This document shows, piece by piece, positions 33,447-41,523 of a stretch of DNA of 64,000 nucleotides. The first letter of the stretch is position 1. Every line of letters starts with the position of its first letter. The stretch spans positions 1 through 64,000 of the forward strand of contig JALUXC010000028.1 in NCBI GenBank assembly GCA_027019165.1. The letters are read 5' to 3'. The notes beneath the pieces were generated by a model that was not told where the DNA came from, did no database searches, and saw only the letters and a list, made by a program, of their open reading frames with translations. The translations under genes and the position numbers were made by a program. Origin of the DNA: Pseudophaeobacter sp. (GTDB lineage Bacteria; Pseudomonadota; Alphaproteobacteria; Rhodobacterales; Rhodobacteraceae).

Positions 33447-34844
33447 ATGGACGGCACGTTCAACGAAAACGATCTCAGCCGCGTCGTGGACGCCGACAAG
33501 GCCCACGTCTGGCATCATCTGATCCAGCACAAACCCTTTGAGACCACTGATCCGCGCATCATCGTCGAAGGCAAGGGCATGCGGGTCTGGGACCAGAACG
33601 GCAAGGAATGGCTGGATGCCGTCTCGGGCGGGGTCTGGACCGTGAATGTCGGCTATGGCCGCGAGGAGATCTGCAAGGCGGTCTATGATCAGCTGATGAA
33701 GCTCTGCTATTTCGCGCAGTCCGCAGGCTCGATCCCCGGCTCGCTGTTCGCGGAAAAGCTGATCGACAAGATGCCCGGCCTGAGCCGGGTCTACTACACC
33801 AACTCCGGCTCCGAAGCGAACGAGAAAGCCTTCAAGATGGTGCGCCAGATCGCGCACAAGAAATACGGCGGCAAGAAGAACAAGATCCTCTACCGCGACC
33901 GCGACTATCACGGTTCCACCCTTGCGGCCATGTCCGCCGGCGGCCAGGACGAGCGCAACGCGCAATACGGCCCCTTCGCGCCCGGTTTTGTGCGCGTGCC
34001 CCATTGCATGGAATACCGCAAGCACGAGCTGGGTCTTGAGCATCTGTCAGGCCGTGAATTCGGCATTGCTGCCGCCAACCTGATCGAAGAGGTGATCCTG
34101 CGCGAAGGCCCCGACACCGTCGGCGCGCTCTGCCTTGAACCTGTCACCGCCGGTGGCGGCGTCATTGAGGCGCCCGAAGGCTATTGGGAGCGTGTGCAGG
34201 AGATCTGCAAACAATACGACATCCTCTTGCACATCGACGAAGTGGTCTGCGGCATCGGTCGCACCGGCACCTGGTTCGGCTATCAGCACTACGGCATCAA
34301 GCCGGATTTCGTGACCATGGCCAAGGGCGTTGCCTCGGGCTATGCGGCGATTGCCTGCATGGTCACCACCGAAGAGGTCTTTGAGATGTTCAAGGATGAC
34401 GCCTCGGACCCGATGAACTATTTCCGCGACATCTCCACCTTTGGCGGCTGCACCGCCGGTCCTGCGGCGGCCCTGGTCAACATGCAGATCATCGAGGACG
34501 AGGGCCTGTTGGAAAACTGCACCGCCATGGGCGATCGGATGATGGCCAACCTCAAGGCTCTGCAGGAAAAGCACGCCGTGATCGGCGATGTGCGCGGTAA
34601 GGGTCTGTTCCTTGGCGCTGAATTGGTCACCGACCGCGACACCAAGGAACCGGTGGACGAAAAGCAGGCCCAGGCGGTTGTTGCCGAAGTGGGTGCCCAA
34701 GGCGTCATCATCGGCGTCACCAACCGTTCGGTTCCGGGCAAGAACAACACCCTCTGCTTCAGCCCCGCGCTGATCGCAACAGCCGAAGATATTGACGCCA
34801 TTACAGAGGCGGTGGATGTCGCTCTGGCCAAGGTGTTTGGCTGA
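33447..34844 (+). CDS. tpa: Taurine-pyruvate aminotransferase
   Basis: Class III aminotransferase of 465 residues. Tpa transfers the amino group of taurine to pyruvate, giving sulfoacetaldehyde and L-alanine. The N-terminus AHVWHHLIQHKPFETTDPRIIVEGKG is characteristic of Tpa, followed by YYTNSGSEANEKAFKM (about 118), LHIDEVVCGIGRTGTWFGYQHYGI (about 263) and the PLP lysine in MAKGVASGY. The start at 33447 follows AAAGGA. xsc, the next enzyme, lies 4 kb downstream, separated by GNAT, permease, arsR and tauR genes. The GABA-aminotransferase family is the alternative, but tauR and xsc nearby make Tpa the better call. Confidence 0.92.
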   Translation: MDGTFNENDLSRVVDADKAHVWHHLIQHKPFETTDPRIIVEGKGMRVWDQNGKEWLDAVSGGVWTVNVGYGREEICKAVYDQLMKLCYFAQSAGSIPGSLFAEKLIDKMPGLSRVYYTNSGSEANEKAFKMVRQIAHKKYGGKKNKILYRDRDYHGSTLAAMSAGGQDERNAQYGPFAPGFVRVPHCMEYRKHELGLEHLSGREFGIAAANLIEEVILREGPDTVGALCLEPVTAGGGVIEAPEGYWERVQEICKQYDILLHIDEVVCGIGRTGTWFGYQHYGIKPDFVTMAKGVASGYAAIACMVTTEEVFEMFKDDASDPMNYFRDISTFGGCTAGPAAALVNMQIIEDEGLLENCTAMGDRMMANLKALQEKHAVIGDVRGKGLFLGAELVTDRDTKEPVDEKQAQAVVAEVGAQGVIIGVTNRSVPGKNNTLCFSPALIATAEDIDAITEAVDVALAKVFG

Positions 34845-34873
34845 TTCGCCAAATTGGACTGGCAAAAATCTCG

Positions 34874-34904
34874 AAAGGCGGCCCTTTTCATCGGGCCGCC
34901 TTTT
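34874..34904 (+). terminator. Intrinsic terminator after tpa
   Basis: AAAGGCGGCCC (34874-34884) pairs with GGGCCGCCTTTT (34893-34904), a strong GC stem with a T-tail, 30 bp past the tpa stop. It separates tpa from the GNAT gene. Confidence 0.9.
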
Positions 34905-34943
34905 GTACTTTCAGGGGCAAAACGCGTAATAAGGAGCAGCGCA

Positions 34944-35537
34944 ATGCCAAGCCCCCTCTGGATGACATCCACCCAATTGCAGTCCGCCCAGGTCACGCTG
35001 GCGCCCCTCAGCCAGGATCACGCGCCAGATCTGGCCTTGGCTGCGGCAGACGGTACCCTCAATCGCCTCTGGTATACTTCCGTTCCAACGCCGGATGAGG
35101 TTGCGACAGAAATCGACCGCCGCCTGTCCTTGCTTGCGGCAGGCTCCATGGTGCCTTTCGCAATCCTCGGGCCAGAGGGGCACGCCGTCGGCATGACCAC
35201 CTACATGAACATCGACCACGCAAACAGGCGGGTCGAAATTGGCTCCACCTGGTATCGAAAATCCGTGCAGCGCACGGGCCTCAACACCGCCTGCAAGCTC
35301 CTGATGCTGCAATACGCCTTTGAAGACCGCAGCGCCATCGCGGTAGAGTTCCGCACCCATCGCCTGAACCGGCAAAGCCGCGCCGCCATCGAACGGCTTG
35401 GCGCCCAACTCGACGGCATCCTGCGCGCCCATATGATCCTGCCAAACGGAACGATCCGCGACACGGCCGTCTACTCCATCACCGCCGCCGACTGGCCAGC
35501 GGTCAAGGCGAACCTCGAGTTCATGGCACACCGGTGA
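34944..35537 (+). CDS. GNAT family N-acetyltransferase (RimJ/RimL-like)
   Basis: GNAT protein of 197 residues. The acetyl-CoA fold is visible as GHAVGMTTYMNIDHANRRVEIGSTWYRKSVQRTGLNTACKLLMLQYAFE, followed by VEFRTHRLNRQSRAAIERLGAQLDGILRAH, typical of RimJ/RimL-type members. Start at 34944 after AAGGAG. It sits between the tpa terminator and repeat element A, as an isolated gene inside the taurine locus. Substrate unknown; there is no reason to tie it to taurine. Confidence 0.88.
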   Translation: MPSPLWMTSTQLQSAQVTLAPLSQDHAPDLALAAADGTLNRLWYTSVPTPDEVATEIDRRLSLLAAGSMVPFAILGPEGHAVGMTTYMNIDHANRRVEIGSTWYRKSVQRTGLNTACKLLMLQYAFEDRSAIAVEFRTHRLNRQSRAAIERLGAQLDGILRAHMILPNGTIRDTAVYSITAADWPAVKANLEFMAHR

Positions 35538-35552
35538 CCAACCACGCCGCGG

Positions 35553-35750
35553 GTCAAGGAGGCCGCAAGGCCCCGCCGGCAGGCGGCTTGTCCTTGACGC
35601 GCGATCTCACGCACACTTGGGATCGGCTCTTGAGGGGCAGATCTGCCCCTCAAGGCCATCTCAGCAAAAGAAAGCGCCGCGCGTCAGCGCGGCGCCGGGC
35701 CCAACGGGAGAGGGGCAATCCATTGATTGCCCCTCTCCGGGCGGGAGTGC
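35553..35750. repeat. Modular palindromic repeat, copy A
   Basis: Intergenic element between convergent gene ends. In order: inverted pair GTCAAGG (35553-35559) and CCTTGAC (35592-35598); a perfect 24-bp palindrome at 35630-35653 (half-site TTGAGGGGCAGA); a 9-bp GC hairpin at 35674-35695; the core GCCCAACGGGAG at 35699-35710; a second palindrome at 35711-35734 (arms AGGGGCAATC and GATTGCCCCT); and the end motif GGCGGGAG at 35740-35747. Copy B shares every module in the same order. Confidence 0.85.
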
Positions 35751-35765
35751 CCCCGCTTGCTACTG

Positions 35766-36797
35766 TCAAAGCATCTGAAACAGGATGCCCGAAAGGATCG
35801 CCCCACTGACCCCCAGTATCAGATAGGTGGCAAAGACCTGCGGTTTGACCAGAGACCATACCGCCGCCATGGCAGGGATGGAACTCACCGCCCCCGCGAT
35901 CATAAAGGCCATGGCCGCGCCCGCACTCATGCCCTGCTCCATCAGCCCAGCCAGGAGAGGTGGTGCGACATAGGAGTTGAGATAGGCAGGCATCCCGACC
36001 AACGCCGATATGACGATTGTTCCAACGCCCTCACCGCCGACCACTCCGGCAATCACATCCGCAGGCACATAAGAGACCAGAAGCGCCTCCAGAACATAGG
36101 CCAGTGCCAGCCATTTCAGCAGGAACAGGCCGTTCGCCAAAAATTCTCTGCGGAAGGTCTCACGCCGCTCTGCCTCGCGCCAGAACGCCCAGACCGGCTT
36201 CGCATCAAGCTTTGGCGCACCGCAGCCGCAGCAACTGGACTTTTGCACCTGTTTCAGCGGGTTCGCAAACACCCCGTGGCCCATCAGCGCCTTGATCGCA
36301 AAGCCGCCAAACAGTCCCAGCCCAACGGCCGCAACCGCCTTACCAATGGCGAAGGGCCACCCAAGTGCGCCAGCGGTAATCAGCAGGGTAGGCGGATCTA
36401 TCAACGGCGAAGACAACCAGAAAGCCATGACAGCCGACAAAGGCGCGCCAAGCGCCAGAAGACCCGCAATAAACGGAATCACCTCGCAGGAGCAAAACGG
36501 CGCCAGCCCGCCGAAAACTGCAGCCAAGAAAATCATCCGCACCTCGCGCCCCTCAAAGGCGCGCGCCACCATTGTCTCGGCCCCTGTGGCCTTGAGAAAA
36601 GAGAGCAAAAGAACCGCAAACAGGATATAGCGCCCCGTATGCAAAAGCGCATTGACGGCAAACCGCACAACAGTCTCAAAGTTCTCCGGGTGCAGCACTG
36701 CCACCGCCAGAAGCAAGACCGCACTTACGGTCCAAGGAGTTTTCATCCAGCGCAGTGCCTGACGAGAGACACTGGGGTTCTGAGTAAGATCAGCCAT
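35766..36797 (-). CDS. UPF0718/ArsP-type metal(loid) efflux permease
   Basis: Inner-membrane permease of 343 residues with about eight to ten hydrophobic segments, matching the UPF0718/DUF318 family that includes ArsP and SO_0444-type transporters. The first conserved half-site is AAVFGGLAPFCSCEVIPFIAGLL (about 92-114) with the CSC motif. A cytoplasmic loop carries SSCCGCGAPK (about 185), suiting metal or arsenical binding. Start ATG 36797 after AGGAGG, overlapping arsR by 8 bp; a GTG frame upstream is less likely. With the ArsR repressor it looks like a metal-inducible export pair inserted in the taurine locus. Confidence 0.82.
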   Translation of the reverse strand: MADLTQNPSVSRQALRWMKTPWTVSAVLLLAVAVLHPENFETVVRFAVNALLHTGRYILFAVLLLSFLKATGAETMVARAFEGREVRMIFLAAVFGGLAPFCSCEVIPFIAGLLALGAPLSAVMAFWLSSPLIDPPTLLITAGALGWPFAIGKAVAAVGLGLFGGFAIKALMGHGVFANPLKQVQKSSCCGCGAPKLDAKPVWAFWREAERRETFRREFLANGLFLLKWLALAYVLEALLVSYVPADVIAGVVGGEGVGTIVISALVGMPAYLNSYVAPPLLAGLMEQGMSAGAAMAFMIAGAVSSIPAMAAVWSLVKPQVFATYLILGVSGAILSGILFQML

Positions 36798-37101
36798 CGT
36801 TTGCTGCCTCCTGTTTTTGATCTGCACAGCATTCGCTGAGGATAAAATCCGCCAGGCCCCTCAAGCGGTTGAAGTCGGCCCGATTGAGGGTTGCCCGCCC
36901 CATTTTCTCCTGCATCACGACCCCAGCCCCGGCGAGGAACTTCAAATGATGCGCCAGAGTAGAGGGCGCAATTCCAGTGCGCTCTTGGATTTCCTGAACC
37001 ATAAGTCCCGCCTCACCTGCCCGGATCAGGCAGCGCAACACCTTCAGCCGCGCTTCGGATCCCATGGCTGCAAAGCCGCCTGCCGCCTCTTCCCATTGCA
37101 T
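36790..37101 (-). CDS. ArsR family transcriptional repressor
   Basis: Winged-helix ArsR regulator of 103 residues: ARLKVLRCLIRAGEAGLMVQEIQERTGIAPSTLAHHLKFLAGAGVVMQEKMGRATLNRA spans the DNA-binding domain. A Cys pair near the C-terminus (LSECCADQ) and an internal Cys (LRCLI) are possible thiol sensors for arsenic or a metal. Its stop overlaps the permease start by 8 bp, so the two are coupled. Divergent from tauR across 123 bp. Confidence 0.88.
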   Translation of the reverse strand: MQWEEAAGGFAAMGSEARLKVLRCLIRAGEAGLMVQEIQERTGIAPSTLAHHLKFLAGAGVVMQEKMGRATLNRADFNRLRGLADFILSECCADQKQEAANDG

Positions 37102-37178
37102 ATCGCCACCTCATTTAAACCATAAAACTAGTTATATCGAAAACATCGGAAAATCAACCGAATTTTGCCGCCCCCTCA

Positions 37179-37210
37179 TTAAGTCCAGATTGCGCTCCAC
37201 CTAAGGCCAG
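37179..37210 (-). promoter_or_regulatory. Candidate TauR operator upstream of tauR
   Basis: TTAAGTCCAG (37179-37188) and CTAAGGCCAG (37201-37210), which read CTGGACTTAA and CTGGCCTTAG on the minus strand, start-to-start 22 bp. The pair ends 14 bp before the tauR start codon. The position so close to the start suggests autorepression by TauR. Confidence 0.65.
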
Positions 37211-37224
37211 TCTAGTGTTGCATC

Positions 37225-38685
37225 ATGGCCATTTCCGTCGACACCTTCTTCCTCAATCCCGATGCCCAAGGCACCCTGCAGGCGCAGATCCAGGAGATGA
37301 TCGCCGCAGGCGTCCTGTCCGGGCGTTTCCGGGTCGGAGAGAAACTGCCATCCTCACGAAAACTCGCCAGCCATCTTGGCATCAGCCGCATCACCGTGAC
37401 GCTGGCTTATACCGAACTCCTTGCGAACGACTATCTCACCTCACGCGGGCGCTCGGGGTATTATGTTTCGGAAAACGCCCCCATTCCGCCCAGTTATGCG
37501 CCCGCGCAAAACGCTGGCGATGCCGTGGACTGGTCACAGGCAATTGTGCGCAGTTTCACCGGTGGCGACACACCACGCAAACCGCAGGACTGGCGCAGCT
37601 ATCGCTACCCATTCATCTATGGTCAGGCCGATCCCGCCTTGTTCGACCACGCAAACTGGCGGCTATGCGCGCTGCGGGCTCTTGGACAAAAAGATTTCTC
37701 TGCGCTGACCAATGACTATTTTGATCAGGACGACCCGCTCCTGATCGAATACATCGCCCGCCATACCCTGCCTAGGCGGGGGGTCACGGCCCGGCCCGAG
37801 CAGATTCTCATTACGCTTGGCGCACAGAATGCGCTGTGGCTCGCGATCCAACTGTTGCTCAACCGCGGGCGAAAGGCGGCTCTCGAAGATCCCACCTACT
37901 ACACGCTGCGAGATCAACTGACCCATGTGCGCTGTCAGATGGACTGCATTCCGGTGGACAAGGACGGGCTACCGCCCGAGGCGATTTCGGACGATACCGA
38001 TGTCATTTTCTGCACCCCAAGCCACCAAAGCCCAACCACAGCCACGATGCCAATGGACCGGCGGAAAGCGCTTTTGAAGCGCGCGCGGGACATTGATGCT
38101 GTGATTGTCGAAGATGACTATGAATTCGAGATGTCTTTTCTCGGTGCACCTTCCCCGGCCTTGAAATCCCTCGATAGCGATGGGCGCGTGATATACATTG
38201 GCAGTTTCTCCAAATCGCTGTTTCCGGGTCTGCGGCTTGGGTATCTGGTGGGCTCGGAAAGCTTCATCCGCCAGGCTCGCGCTCTGCGTGCCAGCGTGCT
38301 GAGGCACCCGCCCGGCCACATGCAGCGCACCGTCGCCTATTTCCTTTCGCTGGGACATTATGATTCCCAGATCCGCCGGATGGCAAAGGAGCTGCACAAC
38401 CGGCGCCTTGTGATCGAAGAGGCCGTCACCAAACACGGGCTCACGATCTCGGGCGTTGGTGTCTACGGCGGATCCTCCTTGTGGATGCGGGCGCCGGACG
38501 GAATCGACACCGCAGCCGCTGCCCAGCGGCTGAAAGAGAAAAGCGTCATCATTGAACCGGGCGCACCTTTCTTTGCTCCTGAGCATCGCCAGCACACCTA
38601 TTATCGGCTTGGCTACTCTTCCATCCCTTCCAGCCGTATTGAACCCGGCCTTGACTTGCTCGCACAGGGCCTGAGGCTGACCTAA
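37225..38685 (+). CDS. tauR: MocR/PdxR-type regulator TauR of taurine utilisation
   Basis: MocR-family regulator, 486 residues: a GntR winged helix (about 15-80, GVLSGRFRVGEKLPSSRKLASHLGISRITVTLAYTEL) fused to a class I aminotransferase-like domain (about 110-480). The PLP-binding lysine position is kept in YIGSFSKSLFPGLRLGYLVG (about 325). In Rhodobacter, TauR activates taurine genes and binds direct repeats CTGGAC(C/T)TAA. Matching repeat pairs lie before tauR itself, tpa and xsc here. The gene is flanked by divergent arsR and downstream repeat C and xsc. Confidence 0.88.
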   Translation: MAISVDTFFLNPDAQGTLQAQIQEMIAAGVLSGRFRVGEKLPSSRKLASHLGISRITVTLAYTELLANDYLTSRGRSGYYVSENAPIPPSYAPAQNAGDAVDWSQAIVRSFTGGDTPRKPQDWRSYRYPFIYGQADPALFDHANWRLCALRALGQKDFSALTNDYFDQDDPLLIEYIARHTLPRRGVTARPEQILITLGAQNALWLAIQLLLNRGRKAALEDPTYYTLRDQLTHVRCQMDCIPVDKDGLPPEAISDDTDVIFCTPSHQSPTTATMPMDRRKALLKRARDIDAVIVEDDYEFEMSFLGAPSPALKSLDSDGRVIYIGSFSKSLFPGLRLGYLVGSESFIRQARALRASVLRHPPGHMQRTVAYFLSLGHYDSQIRRMAKELHNRRLVIEEAVTKHGLTISGVGVYGGSSLWMRAPDGIDTAAAAQRLKEKSVIIEPGAPFFAPEHRQHTYYRLGYSSIPSSRIEPGLDLLAQGLRLT

Positions 38686-38706
38686 GACACTCTTGCAGGT
38701 GGGCCA

Positions 38707-38829
38707 CTCCCGCCTCCTTTGAAGTGCATTCAAGATGCACTCCAAGGCGTTGGGCGTCGCGCCGCGCCTTGCGCGGCGCGACGCCCAACGGGAGCGATGC
38801 ATCTCAGATGCAGACGTGACGGACGGGAG
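38707..38829. repeat. Modular palindromic repeat, copy C (mirror-symmetric)
   Basis: Element between tauR and xsc with two mirror-image arms. Left: CTCCCGCC (38707-38714), then palindrome GTGCAT-tcaag-ATGCAC (38724-38740). Centre: a perfect 20-bp inverted repeat (38748-38767 with 38771-38790) with a 3-nt loop and containing the core GCCCAACG on both strands. Right: core GCCCAACGGGAG (38783-38794), palindrome GCATCTCAGATGC (38799-38811), end motif GACGGACGGGAG (38818-38829). The hairpin would be very stable in RNA but has no T-run. Confidence 0.85.
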
Positions 38830-38868
38830 CATTTCTGTCTTTGAAAAACGATAGAGAGCCCAAGAGAT

Positions 38869-38901
38869 CTGGCCATAACCTGGATCAATATCTGGCCCTA
38901 A
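38869..38901 (+). promoter_or_regulatory. Candidate TauR operator upstream of xsc
   Basis: Direct repeats CTGGCCATAA (38869-38878) and CTGGCCCTAA (38892-38901), start-to-start 23 bp, 82 bp before the xsc start codon. A weaker CTGGATCAAT lies between them (38880-38889). This is the best match of the three pairs to the known TauR repeat. Confidence 0.7.
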
Positions 38902-38983
38902 CCCACGACTGGGCGACAGCCTACACCAAATGTAATGTCCGGCATCGCTCCGGCCCTCTTTGCGTCTCACAGGAGAACACACC

Positions 38984-40762
38984 ATGAAAATGACGACCGA
39001 GGAAGCCTTTGTAAAAACCTTGCAAATGCACGGTATTCAACATGCTTTCGGTATCATCGGCTCGGCCATGATGCCCATTTCCGACCTGTTCCCCAAGGCT
39101 GGCATCACCTTCTGGGACTGTGCGCATGAGGGCAGCGCCGGTATGATGGCCGACGGATACACCCGCGCCACCGGCAAGATGTCGATGATGATCGCCCAGA
39201 ACGGCCCCGGCATCACCAACTTCGTCACCGCAGTAAAGACCGCCTATTGGAACCACACGCCATTGTTGCTGGTGACCCCGCAGGCCGCCAACAAGACAAT
39301 CGGTCAGGGCGGCTTCCAGGAAGTCGAACAGATGAAACTGTTCGAAGACATGGTCGCCTATCAGGAAGAGGTCCGCGACCCAACCCGCGTTGCCGAAGTC
39401 TTGAACCGTGTGATCATGCAGGCCAAGCGGGCCTCCGCCCCGGCCCAGCTCAACATTCCGCGCGATATGTGGACCCAGGTTGTCGACATCGAGCTGCCCG
39501 CCATCGTCGAGTTCGAACGTCCCACCGGCGGAGAAACCGCGCTGGCGCAGGCGGCTGAACTGATGTCGAGCGCCAAGAACCCCGTCATCCTGAACGGCGC
39601 AGGTGTTGTCCTTTCCAAAGGCGGCATCGCTGCCTCGCAGGCACTGGCCGAGCGTCTGGATGCCCCGGTCTGCGTCGGCTACCAGCACAATGACGCCTTC
39701 CCCGGATCGCATCCGCTTTTTGCAGGCCCGCTTGGCTACAACGGCTCCAAGGCGGCGATGGAGCTGATCAAGGAGGCCGACGTGGTGCTGTGCCTTGGCA
39801 CCCGGCTCAACCCCTTCTCGACCTTGCCGGGATACGGCATGGAGTACTGGCCAGCCGATGCCAAGATCATTCAGGTCGACATCAATCCGGACCGTATCGG
39901 CCTGACCAAGAAAGTCTCGGTCGGCATAGTTGGCGATGCGGCCAAGGTCGCCAGCGCCATTTTGAACCAGTTGAGCGATAGCGCCGGAGACGCGGGCCGC
40001 GATGCGCGCAAGGCCAAAATCGCCGAGACCAAATCCCGCTGGGCGCAACAGCTCAGCTCGATGGATCACGAGGATGACGACCCCGGCACGACCTGGAACC
40101 AGCGCGCGCGCGCCGACAAGCCGGACTGGATGAGCCCCCGCATGGCCTGGCGCGCGATCCAGTCGGCCCTGCCGCGCGAGGCGATCATCTCCTCTGACAT
40201 CGGCAACAACTGCGCCATCGGCAACGCCTACCCGTCCTTTGAGGAAGGCCGCAAATACCTCGCCCCCGGCCTGTTCGGCCCCTGCGGCTATGGCTTGCCC
40301 GCCATTGTCGGCGCCAAGATCGGCTGCCCGGATGTGCCGGTTGTGGGCTTTGCGGGAGACGGCGCCTTCGGCATCGCGGTGAATGAACTCACCGCCATCG
40401 GACGCGAGGAATGGCCCGCGGTGACGCAGGTCGTCTTCCGCAACTACCAGTGGGGCGCGGAAAAGCGCAATTCGACCCTGTGGTTCGATGACAACTTTGT
40501 CGGCACCGAGCTGGACCAACAGGTCTCTTACGCCGGGATCGCCAACGCCTGCGGTCTGAAAGGCGTTGTGGCCCGCACCATGGACGAGCTGACCGCTGCC
40601 CTGTCGCAGGCTGTCGAAGACCAGAAGAACGGCATCACCACCCTCATTGAGGCAATGATCAACCAGGAACTGGGTGAACCTTTCCGCCGCGACGCGATGA
40701 AGAACCCGGTCGAGGTCGCCGGCATCTCTGCAGACGATATGCGTCCGCAGCAGGTTGGCTGA
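38984..40762 (+). CDS. xsc: Sulfoacetaldehyde acetyltransferase
   Basis: ThDP enzyme of 592 residues, full length for Xsc. It converts sulfoacetaldehyde and phosphate to sulfite and acetyl phosphate, the desulfonation step of taurine breakdown. The N-terminus HAFGIIGSAMMPISDLFPKAGITFWDCAHEGSAGMMADGY carries the ThDP-activating Glu (AHEGSA, about residue 47). The ThDP-binding motif begins VVGFAGDGAFGIAVNEL (about 460) and ends at the NYQWGAEKRN segment. Start ATG 38984 after AGGAG. It is followed 5 bp later by a TauE-type exporter and then ackA. Confidence 0.95.
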   Translation: MKMTTEEAFVKTLQMHGIQHAFGIIGSAMMPISDLFPKAGITFWDCAHEGSAGMMADGYTRATGKMSMMIAQNGPGITNFVTAVKTAYWNHTPLLLVTPQAANKTIGQGGFQEVEQMKLFEDMVAYQEEVRDPTRVAEVLNRVIMQAKRASAPAQLNIPRDMWTQVVDIELPAIVEFERPTGGETALAQAAELMSSAKNPVILNGAGVVLSKGGIAASQALAERLDAPVCVGYQHNDAFPGSHPLFAGPLGYNGSKAAMELIKEADVVLCLGTRLNPFSTLPGYGMEYWPADAKIIQVDINPDRIGLTKKVSVGIVGDAAKVASAILNQLSDSAGDAGRDARKAKIAETKSRWAQQLSSMDHEDDDPGTTWNQRARADKPDWMSPRMAWRAIQSALPREAIISSDIGNNCAIGNAYPSFEEGRKYLAPGLFGPCGYGLPAIVGAKIGCPDVPVVGFAGDGAFGIAVNELTAIGREEWPAVTQVVFRNYQWGAEKRNSTLWFDDNFVGTELDQQVSYAGIANACGLKGVVARTMDELTAALSQAVEDQKNGITTLIEAMINQELGEPFRRDAMKNPVEVAGISADDMRPQQVG

Positions 40763-40767
40763 AGGCA

Positions 40768-41523
40768 ATGATGGCGCCCTTTGATCTGCCATTTGATCTG
40801 AATGGAGGTCAGGGCGCCTTTCTGGCCGCCGCGCTTTTCGTGGCGGCCTTTATTCGCGGCTATTCCGGTTTTGGCTTTTCCGCGATTTTCATCATTCTGG
40901 CGGCGCTGGTCACCAACCCGCTGCCGCTGATCCCGGTGGTGTTCTCTTGCGAGATCGCCATGACCGCCTTTCAAGCGCGCGGCATCCGCCCCCATGTGGA
41001 TTGGCGGCGCGCGGTCTTGCTGCTGGCGGGCGCGGCCATTGCCACGGTGCCCGCCGTAACCGTGATGGCTCGCCTTGGCGAAGACCAAGCCCGCCTTGTG
41101 ATCTCGGCACTGGTTCTCTTGCTCAGCCTGATCCTGCTCAGCGGCTGGCAGATGCGCCGCCCCATCGGGACGACGGGAAATCTGGGCGTCGGTGTGATCT
41201 CGGGCATGGCCAACAGCGCAGGCGTCGGAGGTCTGCCGACAGCGGCCTTCCTGACGGCACAGCCCATCGCGCCCGCCGTGTTCCGCGCCACCATGATTGT
41301 TTTCCTGACCGGCATCGACATGATGGCCCTGCCGGTGATGGCGGCCAACGGGCTGACAGGCTTTGATACGCTGATCGGCGTAGGCCTCGCCTTTCCCATC
41401 CTCGGCGCAGGGATCTGGGCAGGCAGCCGCCGTTTTGCCAGCGCCGATCAAGCCAGCTTCCGGCGCGGGGTTGTGATTTTGCTGACAGCCCTCGCGGCGC
41501 TCAACATCCTGCGGGTGCTGTGA
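40768..41523 (+). CDS. tauE: TauE/SafE family sulfite (sulfonate) exporter
   Basis: Inner-membrane protein of 251 residues with about seven to eight hydrophobic segments. FIRGYSGFGFSAIFIILAALVTNPLPLIPVV (about 28-58) is the TauE/SafE signature. It sits between xsc and ackA, 5 bp after xsc and overlapping the ackA start, so sulfite produced by Xsc is its likely cargo. A second ATG at 40771 is equally possible. Confidence 0.88.
   Translation: MMAPFDLPFDLNGGQGAFLAAALFVAAFIRGYSGFGFSAIFIILAALVTNPLPLIPVVFSCEIAMTAFQARGIRPHVDWRRAVLLLAGAAIATVPAVTVMARLGEDQARLVISALVLLLSLILLSGWQMRRPIGTTGNLGVGVISGMANSAGVGGLPTAAFLTAQPIAPAVFRATMIVFLTGIDMMALPVMAANGLTGFDTLIGVGLAFPILGAGIWAGSRRFASADQASFRRGVVILLTALAALNILRVL

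Noticed and set aside
35553-35750. CRISPR-like or insertion-sequence origin for repeat A
   Set aside because: There are no regularly spaced identical repeats and no transposase frame; the structure is a set of different palindromes.
36292-36630. Plus-strand frame opposite the UPF0718 permease
   Set aside because: Shadow of the membrane protein gene; no independent start signal.
38921-40792. A very long open frame on the minus strand opposite xsc
   Set aside because: It mirrors the GC-rich xsc codons exactly and has no recognisable motif; xsc on the plus strand has full ThDP motifs and a ribosome site.
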